Assembly: GCA_023392975.1 (NCBI GenBank)
Contig: JAEWNA010000094.1
Coordinates: 1-15,536, forward strand
Origin: Pseudomonadota bacterium
Lineage (GTDB): Bacteria > Pseudomonadota > Gammaproteobacteria > Xanthomonadales > Xanthomonadaceae
Direction of reading: 5' to 3'
Length of the DNA: 15,536 nt
Positions within the stretch are counted from its first letter, which is position 1, and each line of letters starts with the position of its first letter. Under the pieces are notes generated by a model. That model made no database searches and was not told the DNA's origin. It saw nothing but the letters and a program-made list of their open reading frames with translations. This document shows positions 1 through 8,186 of the stretch, piece after piece. Position numbers and translations under genes: made by a program.

Positions 1-1
1 G

Positions 2-310
2 TTCAGCGCCGCGGTAGCCGACACCAACGGCTGCGGCGGCCTGGCCGCCGAAATGAGCGGCGGCCGCCTGCGCGCGCGCGTCGCCTACGCGATGCTGGTC
101 GGCTGCGCGCTGTGGCTGACGTGGACGTCGGACATCTACGCGATCATCAGCCACGCCTCGCGCGCATTCGCGATCTACTACGCGCTGCAGTGCGCGCTGG
201 CGGCGGTGCTGGCGCGGCAGGCCGGGCGCGGTGCGTTGCGCACCGGCGGCTGGGCGACGCTGGCCGCGACGATGACGCTCGCCGCCGTGGTCGGCATCCC
301 GGCGGAATGA
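2..310 (+). CDS. C-terminal part of a multi-span inner-membrane protein (5' end outside window)
   Basis: The frame is open from the first bases of the window to the TGA at 308-310, so this is the last 102 codons of a longer gene. The visible part has a short polar stretch, then hydrophobic segments (near AYAMLVGCALWLTWT, then YYALQCALAAVLA, then WATLAATMTLAAVVGI) and ends IPAE. A charged GGRLRAR loop separates the first segment from what came before. This is the pattern of a permease-like integral membrane protein; it feels similar to uncharacterised permease C-termini, but I cannot name the family. An internal ATG at 53 gives an 85-residue frame, but the open frame runs on upstream, so I do not take it as the start. 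A perfect hairpin follows the stop. Confidence 0.6.
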   Translation, partial: FSAAVADTNGCGGLAAEMSGGRLRARVAYAMLVGCALWLTWTSDIYAIISHASRAFAIYYALQCALAAVLARQAGRGALRTGGWATLAATMTLAAVVGIPAE

Positions 311-317
311 GGTGGAC

Positions 318-340
318 GACGACGGCCACGCGCCGTCGTC
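318..340. terminator. Hairpin between convergent genes (possible bidirectional terminator)
   Basis: GACGACGGC (318-326) pairs perfectly with GCCGTCGTC (332-340) across a 5-base loop. It sits in the 37-base gap between the stop of the membrane protein (310) and the stop of the lipoprotein gene on the other strand (348). No T-tract follows on either strand, so it is not a textbook intrinsic terminator. The position suggests transcription termination or 3'-end protection for both genes. Confidence 0.5.
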
Positions 341-347
341 CGCGCCG

Positions 348-2426
348 TCAGTTCTTGCGGTAGAACCGGATCAGCACCGACTGCATCTGCGCGACCGCCG
401 GATCGCCGCCGTAGGCCATGCGCGAGAGACGCTCCACGACCGTGTTGCCGTCGTTGCAGCGCTGCGCCGGGCTGACCTGCAGCTTGCCGAGGGAGACGAA
501 CGCCTTCACGTTCTTGGTCGCCGCGGCATAGCACAGGGGCGTATCGCCGAGCAGGTCCTGCTGCGGCCTGCTCAGCGCGACGCCGTCCCCGTACGGGGTG
601 ATCGCGCGCAGGATGTCGACTCGCTGCCAGCGCAGCGCGCACACCGTCAACGGCGTGATGGTGGCCTTCGGATTGGACGTGGCATCGACGTAGAGCTGCG
701 CGAGCTTGGCGTCGAGGCCGGCGCGGCACACCGCCTCGGTCAGCGTCCGCGGATCCGGATTCAGCGAGAGCACGCGCTTCATCGCCGCCAGGCTGGCGCC
801 GATCGGCGCACCGGTCTTGCGGTCCAGCAGTTCGGTCGACTTGCGCACCAGCGCGGCCGACAGCACCGCGTACTTGCGCGCGGGCAGCCAGGCATCCGGC
901 ACCGGATCGACCACCGCGATGATCCGGTCGGCCTTCGCCTTCGGCGTGGCCATCAGGTAATCGGCGAAATCCAGGCGCACGTTCCAGGCGTCCGGATGCT
1001 TGGCGAGGAAGGCCTCGGCGATGCGCGGGAAGTCGTCCCCGCGGTTGCCGCGACGCATCGCGCTCATCAGGTGGGCCATCGCCGTCTCGTGCAGGAACGG
1101 CATGCCCTCGGGCTTGTCGATCACGGCCTGGTAGAAGCGCATGGCCTTGGTGTAGTCGCCGGTCTCGAAGATCAGGTCCGCGGTGTAGAGGTCGAGGTAG
1201 GGATGGTCCTCGTCGATCGCCGCCACCTGCTGCAGCAGCTGGTTGGCCTCGGCGTCGCGCCCCTGCAGGTAACGCAGCCGGCTCAGCCACATCAGCGCGT
1301 CGGGCTCGTTCGGCGCCAGCTCCAGCGCCTTGGTGAGCTCCTGCTCGGCGGCGTAGTAGTTCGGCACGTCGATGACGGCGCGCAGCTGGTCCTGGCGGAG
1401 CGGCATCGGCGGCGCGCTCTTGATCGCCGCCTCACCCAGCAGCAGGTGCACCTGCGCGTTGCGCGGATCGATCCGCTCCACTTCCTGCAGCATCGCGCTG
1501 GCCTGCGCCGCAGCCGCGGGCGTCGCGACGTTGCGCAGCAGGCCGCGGGCCTGGACGATCACCGCCTCCTTGCCGCCGGGCGCGCCGCCGGGCAGCTCGC
1601 CGGGCGCCGCGGCTTCGCGCAGATCCTGGTAGAGCTGGCTGTACCAGTCGCCGTAGCGGAAGTCGTAGGCCGAGGCGAGCGCGACGTAGTAGTCGGCGCC
1701 GAACGGACTCTCCGCGAAGTTCATGAAGGTCTCGATGTCCTCGTCGGACGTCTTGATCAGCGCCGGCTGCAGCCACTGCTCGATCAGCGTGGTGCGGTCG
1801 ATGCGCTCACGCGGCGCGGGCGCCGGCAGGCTGAGCGCCGCCGAGTCGAGCGCAGCGATCAGCGCCACCGGTTCGGGGCCTTCGCCGGCCTTGCGGTTGC
1901 TCTGCACCTGCTCCAGCGCCATCGCCGTGACCACGTCGCGCAGCCGCTGCGAACGACGCTCGGAATTCGGGACGTTCTCTTCCTCCGACGGCACCGGCGC
2001 ACGGGTCCAGATCGACACGTTCATCGCGTGCATCTCGGGCGAGCGCGACCAGGCATCGATCGCGGCCACGCCGCCGGACTTGGCCGCCAGCGGCGCGAAC
2101 AGCGCGCAGGCGGTGCGTGCGCGCAGGGCATCCTGCGAGAAGTGGCGGTCGAGCACCGGCTTGAGCTTCTGCGCGAGCGCGGGGTCGCGCTTGGCGATCT
2201 CGGCGTCGAGCGTCTTGCGGTAGCCGGCGAAGGTCTGGGTGAGCATCGGCAGATCGCCGGCGCGATCCATGGCGTGGATCAGGCGCGCGAAATTCTTGGC
2301 GCCCGCTTCGGGCACCTCCTTGCACTGCGGGATCGGCAGATCCGGCGTCTTCGGCGGCTCCGCCTTCTTGCACCCCGACACGAACAGGATCGCGACGACC
2401 CCCACGCACACCCACGCTGAACGCAT
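348..2426 (-). CDS. Large lipoprotein with DUF2059-like, TPR and ankyrin-like segments
   Basis: I chose the ATG at 2426 because it gives a clean lipoprotein signal: hydrophobic VCVGVVAILF followed by the lipobox V16-S-G-C19, with Lys at +2, which favours the outer membrane. GGAG lies 8 bases upstream. An in-frame ATG at 2507 would add 27 residues with no signal logic. The 692-residue protein has an N-terminal helical part. Around residues 210-262, a stretch with SDEDIETFMNFAESPFG resembles DUF2059 (usual pattern: acidic start, then F-x-x-S-P-x-G). TPR-like helices fill roughly residues 310-450 (for example ALELAPNEPDALMWLSRLRY). The last ~110 residues look ankyrin-like (TPLTVCALRWQRVDIL, then DTPLCYAAATKNVKAF). 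No catalytic motif is seen, so the likely role is a protein-binding scaffold facing the periplasm. Function is unknown. It is transcribed alone, divergent from kptA. Confidence 0.85.
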   Translation of the reverse strand: MRSAWVCVGVVAILFVSGCKKAEPPKTPDLPIPQCKEVPEAGAKNFARLIHAMDRAGDLPMLTQTFAGYRKTLDAEIAKRDPALAQKLKPVLDRHFSQDALRARTACALFAPLAAKSGGVAAIDAWSRSPEMHAMNVSIWTRAPVPSEEENVPNSERRSQRLRDVVTAMALEQVQSNRKAGEGPEPVALIAALDSAALSLPAPAPRERIDRTTLIEQWLQPALIKTSDEDIETFMNFAESPFGADYYVALASAYDFRYGDWYSQLYQDLREAAAPGELPGGAPGGKEAVIVQARGLLRNVATPAAAAQASAMLQEVERIDPRNAQVHLLLGEAAIKSAPPMPLRQDQLRAVIDVPNYYAAEQELTKALELAPNEPDALMWLSRLRYLQGRDAEANQLLQQVAAIDEDHPYLDLYTADLIFETGDYTKAMRFYQAVIDKPEGMPFLHETAMAHLMSAMRRGNRGDDFPRIAEAFLAKHPDAWNVRLDFADYLMATPKAKADRIIAVVDPVPDAWLPARKYAVLSAALVRKSTELLDRKTGAPIGASLAAMKRVLSLNPDPRTLTEAVCRAGLDAKLAQLYVDATSNPKATITPLTVCALRWQRVDILRAITPYGDGVALSRPQQDLLGDTPLCYAAATKNVKAFVSLGKLQVSPAQRCNDGNTVVERLSRMAYGGDPAVAQMQSVLIRFYRKN

Positions 2427-2458
2427 CACGCTCGCTCCGTTTCCCTGCGGAATCACCG

Positions 2459-2481
2459 GCATAAGGCCACCAGCATAAGGC
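2459..2481. repeat. Two direct copies of GCATAAGGC
   Basis: GCATAAGGC occurs at 2459-2467 and again at 2473-2481, a 14-base period, in the 148-base region between the divergent lipoprotein and kptA starts. On the minus strand the overlap with the second copy reads TATGCT (2472-2477), an acceptable -10 for the lipoprotein gene, with a start point near 2465. No good -35 is seen. The repeat may be a regulator site or chance. Confidence 0.35.
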
Positions 2482-2538
2482 GAAACGACGACCGGGACAG
2501 CCTTCACGCAGGCCGCACCGCCCGGGGCGGGCCAAAAC

Positions 2539-2568
2539 GTGACCTCTGCCCGGCTCCCGCGCTAGCCT
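2539..2568 (+). promoter_or_regulatory. Candidate kptA promoter giving a leaderless mRNA
   Basis: GTGACC (2539-2544, 4 of 6 to the -35 consensus) is followed after 18 bases by TAGCCT (2563-2568, 3 of 6 to TATAAT). The expected start point, 6-7 bases downstream, falls at or next to the ATG at 2575. No Shine-Dalgarno sequence precedes that ATG, which agrees with leaderless translation. This is a prediction from spacing, not a measured start. Confidence 0.45.
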
Positions 2569-2574
2569 GCCCGG

Positions 2575-3138
2575 ATGTCCGATCCGGTCCTCGCCGCCAG
2601 CAGGTTCCTCGCCCTGGTCCTGCGCCACCGGCCCGAGCTCATCGGCCTGACCCTCGACGCGGCGGGCTGGGCCGACATCGACGACCTGATCGCCCGCGCC
2701 GCCGGCCACCACCCGCTGACCCGGGCGCTGATCGAACGGGCGGTCGCCGAAAACAACAAGCAGCGCTACGCGATCAGCGAGGACGGGCGCCGGATCCGCG
2801 CGCGCCAGGGGCATTCGCATGCGGTCGCGGTGGCGCTCGACCTGCCGGCCGTGGCGCCGCCGGCGGTGCTGTACCACGGCACCGCGACCCGGTTCCTCGA
2901 CGCGATCCTGCGCGAGGGTCTGGACCGGCGCGGCCGCCAGCATGTCCACCTCTCCGACGACGCCGACACCGCGACCCGGGTCGGCGCCCGCCACGGCCGC
3001 CCGGTCGTGCTGCGCGTGGATGCGGCGGCGATGGCGTCCGCCGGGCATGTCTTCCATCGCGCCGAGAACGGCGTGTGGCTGGCCGACGCGGTGCCGCCGG
3101 CATTCCTGCGACGGCTCGACGACACGGCATCGCCCTGA
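2575..3138 (+). CDS. kptA: RNA 2'-phosphotransferase (KptA/Tpt1 family)
   Basis: The 187-residue protein has the family's usual length and order. The N-terminal winged-helix lobe carries LVLRHRPE with the R17-H18 pair, then RAVAENNKQRYAIS and RIRARQGHS (R75 and H80 in the conserved RxxQGHS motif). The C-terminal ART-like lobe has LYHGT (H101-G-T) and ENGVWL (around 164-169); an Arg in the HGRP stretch (about 142) is the best candidate for the fourth catalytic residue. The family removes an internal 2'-phosphate from RNA using NAD+, making ADP-ribose 1'',2''-cyclic phosphate. In yeast this finishes tRNA splicing; the bacterial job is not established, with repair of 2'-phosphorylated RNA ends as one idea. 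It is cytoplasmic, with no signal peptide. The gene stands alone, divergent from the lipoprotein gene and 229 bases before the pullulanase. Confidence 0.93.
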   Translation: MSDPVLAASRFLALVLRHRPELIGLTLDAAGWADIDDLIARAAGHHPLTRALIERAVAENNKQRYAISEDGRRIRARQGHSHAVAVALDLPAVAPPAVLYHGTATRFLDAILREGLDRRGRQHVHLSDDADTATRVGARHGRPVVLRVDAAAMASAGHVFHRAENGVWLADAVPPAFLRRLDDTASP

Positions 3139-3196
3139 TCGACGAATCGATCGGCGAATCGACCGCGAAGGGCGCGTCGATCATGAAGAATCGCGG

Positions 3197-3304
3197 GAAT
3201 ACGTTTTCAGGCAGGGGCGTGCGTCTTGTCCTGCGCCAGTGGATGGCCGACAGTGCCTCGCCGGTCGCGACGACGCACGGAACCCCCTGTTTTTCCAAGC
3301 GTTT
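3197..3304 (+). promoter_or_regulatory. Possible LacI-type operator sites upstream of the pullulanase gene
   Basis: The 229-base gap before the pullulanase gene has a lower-GC patch with two CG-centred motifs. The first is a 12-base sequence at 3197-3208, GAATACGTTTTC, palindromic at 10 of 12 positions. The second is AAGCGTTT at 3297-3304, which fits the AANCGNTT core seen in many LacI-family operators. LacI-type regulators often control glucan and maltodextrin genes in this group of bacteria. No convincing -35/-10 pair was found. The inference is weak. Confidence 0.25.
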
Positions 3305-3357
3305 TTGGTGCATCGCAACATCCTCGTCGACGCCGCCTTCCATCCGTCGAATCGTCC

Positions 3358-3362
3358 GGAGG
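3358..3362 (+). promoter_or_regulatory. Ribosome binding site that sets the pullulanase start
   Basis: GGAGG lies 5 bases before the ATG at 3368. It selects this start over the much longer open frame that runs in from 2819 through kptA, because it leads directly into a lipoprotein signal peptide. Confidence 0.7.
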
Positions 3363-3367
3363 CCAGG

Positions 3368-6300
3368 ATGCGCACGCCCTTTTCCCCCAGAGTGTCCCAC
3401 TGGTTTTCACGCACGCTGCCTGCATTCGCGGCACTGTGCCTGACCCTGTCGCTGGCCGCCTGCGATCCACCGTGGCAGGCGCGGCTCACCGACGAGGGGC
3501 TCGAGGCCTCGGTCGGCACCGTCCCGGTCGCGTTCGACGCCACGAAACACCGCAAGGTCGGCGATGCGATCTGCGACGCCACCGACCCCAGCCTGGTGCT
3601 GACCGCGGTGCCGTCGCCGCCGCGCGACGGCGCGCCGGTCGACGTGCGCATCCACTACCGCCGAGACGACGGCAACTACGCCGACTGGGGCCTGCACCTG
3701 TGGCAGGTGAATGCCGCCGGCCAGTACGTCGCCGACGTTCCCGGCGTGAGCTGGGGCGCGCCGTTCGCGCGCACCGGGCTCGATGCCTACGGCGCGTACT
3801 TCGACCTGCCGGCGACCGCCTTCACCGACCCGAACGCGGCCGGCTTCGGCTTCATCGTGCATCCGCCGAACCAGGGCGGCGATCCGGGCATCGACCGGCT
3901 GTGGAAGTTCACCGACGGCGGCGAGTTCTGGCTGCGCTCGGGCGACCCGACGGTCTATCGCAGCAATCCGGTCGGCGCGACGCCCGACATCGACACCGTG
4001 CGCGTGCACTACAAGCGCTTCGACGGCAACTACGCGCAATGGGGCCTGCACCTGTGGAACGGCAGCGGGCTCGACGTCTCGCGACTGGCCGGCCTGGCCA
4101 TCGAGCAATGGGGCGCGCCGGTGCCGTTCGCGTCGATGCCGGGCTACGCCGCCGGCAGCGGCGAGATCGTGTTCGACCTGCCGGTGATCGATCCGAAGGT
4201 CGACCCCTCGCGCACCGGCGTCGAATTCATCGTCCACGGCATGCCGTCCAATCCGAACGGCGGCGTCGACAACAAGGACGGCTGGAGCGACAACATCCGC
4301 GTCAGCTACGCCGCGCTCGACATCGACCAGGGCGTCGGCCAGGTGTGGCTGGTGCAGGGCACGCCGACCGTGTTCACCGCGCCGCCGGACACGCGCCGCG
4401 TCTCCACCGTCGACGCCCGTGCGGCGTGGCTGACCCGCGACCTGATCAAGTGGCCGCTGGTCGACGATTTCGGCACGTTCCGGCTGTACCACTCGGCGGA
4501 CGGGCAGATCCTCGCCCCGCGCGGCCAGCCGGTGAGCGGCGCCGACGGCGCGATCACGCTCGCCGTCGGCGGCAGCGTGCCGGCCAACGCGGCGGAACGC
4601 TTCAAGTACCTCGACGCCGGCATCGTGCTGTCGGTACCCGCCAGCGACGTCGCCGCGCTCGACGGGCTGATGAAGGCACAACTCGTGCTGGTGCAGGAGG
4701 ACGCGCAGGGCCGCGTGCTCGGCGCGACCACGCCGCAGCTCGCCGGTTTCCTCGACGACCGCTACGCCGCCGCGGACGCTGTCGACGATCTCGGCGCCGT
4801 CACCCGCCGCGGCCGCACCGCGTTCGCGCTGTGGGCGCCGACCGCACGCAAGGTCACGCTGTGCACCTACGGCGCGCAGGGCGTGTCGCACGACCGGATC
4901 CCGATGACGTTCGACGCCGCCACCGGCGTCTGGCGCGCCATGCCGCACGACCAGCGCCGCGGCCTGTACTACCGCTACGCCGTCGAGGTCTTCGTCCGCG
5001 GCGTGGGCGTGGTCCGCAACCTCGTCACCGACCCGTACTCGGTCTCGCTCAACGCCGATTCGCAGCGGAGCTACGTCGCCGACCTGTCCGCCCCCTGGCT
5101 GATGCCGCCGAACTGGCGCCATCGCGCCCGCCCGGCGGTCGCGGCCGCGCCCGAGGACATGACGATCTACGAGCTGCACGTGCGCGACTTCTCCGCGAAC
5201 GACCCGACGGTCAGCCGGTGGAATCGCGGCAAGTACCTCGCCTTCACCGAGTGGAACTCGAACGGCATGCGCCACCTGCGCGCACTCGCGCAGGCCGGCA
5301 TCACCGATGTGCACCTGCTGCCGACCTTCGACTTCGCGAGCACACCGGAGACCGGCTGCACGATGCCGGTCATCCCGGCCGCCGCGCCCGACTCGGACGC
5401 GCAGCAGGCCGCCGCGAACGCCGCGCGCGGCAGCGACTGCTTCAACTGGGGCTACGACCCCTGGCACTACACCGCGCCGGAAGGCGGCTACGCCAGCGAT
5501 GCCGACGACGGCGCCGCTCGCATCCGCGAGTTCCGCGCGATGGTCGCGGGCCTGAACGCCGCCGGCCTGCGCGTGGGCATGGACGTGGTCTACAACCACA
5601 CCAGCGCCTCGGGCGAGAACGCGAAGTCGGTGCTCGATCGCGTCGTCCCCGGCTACTACCACCGCTTGAATGCCACAGGCGACATCGAACGCTCCACCTG
5701 CTGCGAGAACACGGCCACCGAAAACAGGATGATGGCCAAGCTGATGATCGACTCGGTGAAGACCTGGGCGACGCAGTACGGCATCGACTCGTTCCGCTTC
5801 GACCTCATGGGCCACCAGCCGCGCGCGGTGATGGAGCGGCTGCGCGACGAGCTCGCCGTCGCCACCGGCCATCCGGTGCCGCTAATCGGCGAAGGCTGGA
5901 ACTTCGGCGAGGTCGCCAACGGCGCGCGCTTCGTGCAGGCCTCGCAGCTGTCGCTCAACGGCAGCGGCATCGGCACCTTCAGCGACCGCACCCGCGACCA
6001 CGTGCGCGGCGGTGGCGGCTTCGACAGCGGCGTGTCGCTGCTGCGCAACCAGGGCTACATCAACGGCCTGTGGTACGACGACAACGGCAGCGGCGGCGGC
6101 AAGAGCCGCAACGACCTGATGTGGTCCGGCGACGTGATCAAGGTCGGGCTCGCCGGCTCGATCCGCGACTACGTGATGACGACGCACTGGGACGCGACCC
6201 TGCGCCTGGACCAGATCGACTACGGCGGCCAGCCCGCCGGCTACGTCGTCGACCCGCAGGAAGTGGTGAACTACGTCGAGAACCACGACAACGCGACGCT

Positions 6301-7000
6301 GTTCGACAACAACGTCTACAAGCTGCCGACCTCAACCAGCCGCGAGGACCGCGCCCGGGTGCAGGTGCTGGGCGCGGCGATCGACGCCTTCAGCCAGGGC
6401 GTGGCCTACTTCCACGCCGGCGTCGACACCCTGCGCAGCAAGTCGCTGGACCGCAACAGCTACGACAGCGGCGACTGGTTCAACCGCATCGACTGGCGCT
6501 ACCGCGACAACGGCTTCGGCTCGGGCCTGCCGCCGCAGGGCGACAACGGCAACGACTGGTCGATCATGGCGCCGCTGCTGGCGAATGCGGACATCAAACC
6601 GACCCAGCGCGAGATCGTCTGGACCCGCGACGCCTTCCGCGACCTGATGCGGATCCGCGCCAGCACGCGCCTGTTCCACCTGCGCACCGCCGACGAGATC
6701 CGGCAGCGCCTGCGCTTCCGCAACACCGGCAGCGCGCAGGTGCCGACGGTGCTGGTCGCGCACCTCGACGGCAACGGCTATCCCGGCGCGAACTTCCGCG
6801 AGGTGCTGTACTTCATCAACGTCGACAAGGTCGCGCAGGCGCTGACCATCCCCGAGGAGGCCGGCAAGGCCTATGCGCTGCATCCGGTGCACCGGGCGGT
6901 GGATGCGACCGACCGCCGCGCCGCGGAAGCCGCCTACGATCGCACGACCGGGCGCTTCACCCTGCCGCCGCGCACGGTGGTGGTGTTCGTGGTGCGGTGA
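3368..7000 (+). CDS. pulA: Lipoprotein pullulanase, GH13 alpha-1,6-glucosidase with two CBM41 domains
   Basis: This 1210-residue enzyme cuts alpha-1,6 branches in pullulan, starch or glycogen fragments. The signal peptide ends in the lipobox L29-A-A-C32. Two pullulanase starch-binding domains (CBM41) follow, about residues 90-197 and 210-338, sharing a repeated GNYAxWGLHLW motif. After an N2-like linker domain comes a CBM48-like domain (about 478-575), the GH13 barrel (about 590-1080) and a pullulanase-type C-terminal beta domain. The type I pullulanase marker FNWGYDP is at 692-698. The four GH13 regions are intact: DVVYNH (D739), FRFD (nucleophile D812), GEGW (acid/base E842) and NHDN (D974). 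Like Klebsiella PulA it should be surface-exposed or secreted as a lipoprotein, perhaps through type II secretion (inference). It is a single gene, converging on the DUF4034-like gene with a hairpin between. Confidence 0.95.
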   Translation: MRTPFSPRVSHWFSRTLPAFAALCLTLSLAACDPPWQARLTDEGLEASVGTVPVAFDATKHRKVGDAICDATDPSLVLTAVPSPPRDGAPVDVRIHYRRDDGNYADWGLHLWQVNAAGQYVADVPGVSWGAPFARTGLDAYGAYFDLPATAFTDPNAAGFGFIVHPPNQGGDPGIDRLWKFTDGGEFWLRSGDPTVYRSNPVGATPDIDTVRVHYKRFDGNYAQWGLHLWNGSGLDVSRLAGLAIEQWGAPVPFASMPGYAAGSGEIVFDLPVIDPKVDPSRTGVEFIVHGMPSNPNGGVDNKDGWSDNIRVSYAALDIDQGVGQVWLVQGTPTVFTAPPDTRRVSTVDARAAWLTRDLIKWPLVDDFGTFRLYHSADGQILAPRGQPVSGADGAITLAVGGSVPANAAERFKYLDAGIVLSVPASDVAALDGLMKAQLVLVQEDAQGRVLGATTPQLAGFLDDRYAAADAVDDLGAVTRRGRTAFALWAPTARKVTLCTYGAQGVSHDRIPMTFDAATGVWRAMPHDQRRGLYYRYAVEVFVRGVGVVRNLVTDPYSVSLNADSQRSYVADLSAPWLMPPNWRHRARPAVAAAPEDMTIYELHVRDFSANDPTVSRWNRGKYLAFTEWNSNGMRHLRALAQAGITDVHLLPTFDFASTPETGCTMPVIPAAAPDSDAQQAAANAARGSDCFNWGYDPWHYTAPEGGYASDADDGAARIREFRAMVAGLNAAGLRVGMDVVYNHTSASGENAKSVLDRVVPGYYHRLNATGDIERSTCCENTATENRMMAKLMIDSVKTWATQYGIDSFRFDLMGHQPRAVMERLRDELAVATGHPVPLIGEGWNFGEVANGARFVQASQLSLNGSGIGTFSDRTRDHVRGGGGFDSGVSLLRNQGYINGLWYDDNGSGGGKSRNDLMWSGDVIKVGLAGSIRDYVMTTHWDATLRLDQIDYGGQPAGYVVDPQEVVNYVENHDNATLFDNNVYKLPTSTSREDRARVQVLGAAIDAFSQGVAYFHAGVDTLRSKSLDRNSYDSGDWFNRIDWRYRDNGFGSGLPPQGDNGNDWSIMAPLLANADIKPTQREIVWTRDAFRDLMRIRASTRLFHLRTADEIRQRLRFRNTGSAQVPTVLVAHLDGNGYPGANFREVLYFINVDKVAQALTIPEEAGKAYALHPVHRAVDATDRRAAEAAYDRTTGRFTLPPRTVVVFVVR

Positions 7001-7009
7001 GCCCCGCAC

Positions 7010-7036
7010 GCGCTCCGGCGACCGTCGCCGGAGCGC
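7010..7036. terminator. Perfect 12-bp hairpin between convergent genes
   Basis: GCGCTCCGGCGA (7010-7021) pairs without mismatch to TCGCCGGAGCGC (7025-7036) around a CCG loop. It fills the 39-base gap between the pullulanase stop (7000) and the stop of the opposite-strand gene (7040), so it could end both transcripts. There is no T-tract on either side, as is common in very GC-rich genomes. Confidence 0.65.
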
Positions 7037-7039
7037 CGC

Positions 7040-8083
7040 TCAGCCTCTGGTGGTGCGCCCGGGCACGATTTTGCGCGGCCGGACCCTGAGCGGGCCGATG
7101 TCGCCCTCGCGGCAGCGCTCGAACTGCCCGGGCGTCCGCCAGACCTGCGGGTCGGGTTCGTCGCCGAGCCGGCGCATCAGGGCCGCGGTCTCCTCGCGAT
7201 CGCCCGCGGCGCACGCGAACTGCGCGAAATTGTTGAGGTTCCATGCGTCGGGATAGCGGGCCAGCACGTCGTGCATCCCGCGCTTCATCATCGGCCAGTC
7301 GACCCGGGAGTCGAGGACGAGGTCATCGCCGTACTGGGAACCGGCGACGACCCAGTAGATGCGCGCGTACATGCCCTCGCCCTCGGTCTTCCGCGAACGC
7401 GCCACCGCCGCGCGGGCGAAGGCCTCCACCTCCTCGGCGCTGCCGCCCCATTTCGGCAGGTGGTAGTCCACGCCGGTGAAGTACAGCGGGTAGTAGGTCG
7501 GGTGGCGCGACAGCCCTTCGTCCACCAGCGCAGCGAACTCGTCCTTCGGCCACTGCTGGTACATGGCGATGTCCTCCATGTAGTCGTACCAGCGCGGATC
7601 CACGGACGCGATCGCCTTGTTGCGCTCCAGGTAGTCGCGGGCGCGGCCGACGTAGTCATGGAACGGCGCCCAGTCGGCCTCCTTCACCGTGCCGGCGTAA
7701 CCGTCGCCGCGATAGCGCCAGGCGCGGGACAGCAGCAGCTTCGCCTGCGCCAGGCGGGCCGCGGCCGACTTCGGGTAGGCCTCCTGCCAGGCCTGCACGC
7801 GCGCCTCCTGCTGCGCCCACATCCCGTCGTTGCGGGGGTCGGCCTTGAAGGCATTGGCGAGCCCGTCGTCGAGGATCGTCAGGGCCCACACGCCGCTCGA
7901 CGTGCGCGTCTGCCGGGTGCGGGCCTGCTCGAACATCCGCTCGAGTTCCGCATGCCGGCCGAGCCCGAAGGCCTTCAGGGACTGCATCCGGAGTTCGATG
8001 CGCTCCTCGGCTTCGTCGCCGGCGGCGATCGCGGGGAGCAGCAGGGTCGCCGCGAGCAGCAGCGCCGAACACAATCTCTTCAT
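7040..8083 (-). CDS. Secreted DUF4034-like protein of unknown function
   Basis: The ATG at 8083 starts a typical Sec signal peptide (MKRLC, then SALLLAATLLLPAIAA, cleavage near residue 21). The longer in-frame start at 8134 would bury this signal 17 residues in. The mature 326 residues are helical, with aromatic-rich conserved-looking blocks such as LSRAWRYRGDGYAG, HPTYYPLYFTGVDYHLPKWGGS and PDAWNLNNFAQFACAAG. These fit my memory of DUF4034-type proteins, which look like irregular TPR/helical-hairpin folds. No catalytic motif is visible. The gene lies 103 bases downstream of the lipase effector on the same strand, so co-transcription is possible. A periplasmic partner of the effector is then conceivable, but the gap and the missing family precedent keep this low. 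It converges on the pullulanase gene. Confidence 0.75.
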   Translation of the reverse strand: MKRLCSALLLAATLLLPAIAAGDEAEERIELRMQSLKAFGLGRHAELERMFEQARTRQTRTSSGVWALTILDDGLANAFKADPRNDGMWAQQEARVQAWQEAYPKSAAARLAQAKLLLSRAWRYRGDGYAGTVKEADWAPFHDYVGRARDYLERNKAIASVDPRWYDYMEDIAMYQQWPKDEFAALVDEGLSRHPTYYPLYFTGVDYHLPKWGGSAEEVEAFARAAVARSRKTEGEGMYARIYWVVAGSQYGDDLVLDSRVDWPMMKRGMHDVLARYPDAWNLNNFAQFACAAGDREETAALMRRLGDEPDPQVWRTPGQFERCREGDIGPLRVRPRKIVPGRTTRG

Positions 8084-8186
8084 CGTCGTTCCGGGTCGGG
8101 TCGCGAAAGCGGTGGAGGATGTCCGCACGCCCACCGCCGCGCCGCCGGATCGAACGCCGCGTGCGACGGGAGGCGGTGGCCGCGGA

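Noticed and set aside
312..2420. 702-codon open frame on the plus strand opposite the mosaic lipoprotein
   Set aside because: Composition is Arg/His/Ala-rich and low-complexity, as expected opposite a GC-rich gene. The minus-strand frame has a signal peptide, ribosome site and domain structure.
3226..7089. 1287-codon plus-strand frame overlapping the pullulanase gene, and an 821-codon frame on the minus strand (3407-5872)
   Set aside because: Both are Arg/Ala- or Val/Ala-rich shadows. All GH13 motifs are in the other frame.
8131..8179. CCACCGCC / GGCGGTGG inverted repeat after the effector stop
   Set aside because: Eight-base arms with a 33-base loop of high-GC sequence are weak as a terminator and easily arise by chance here.
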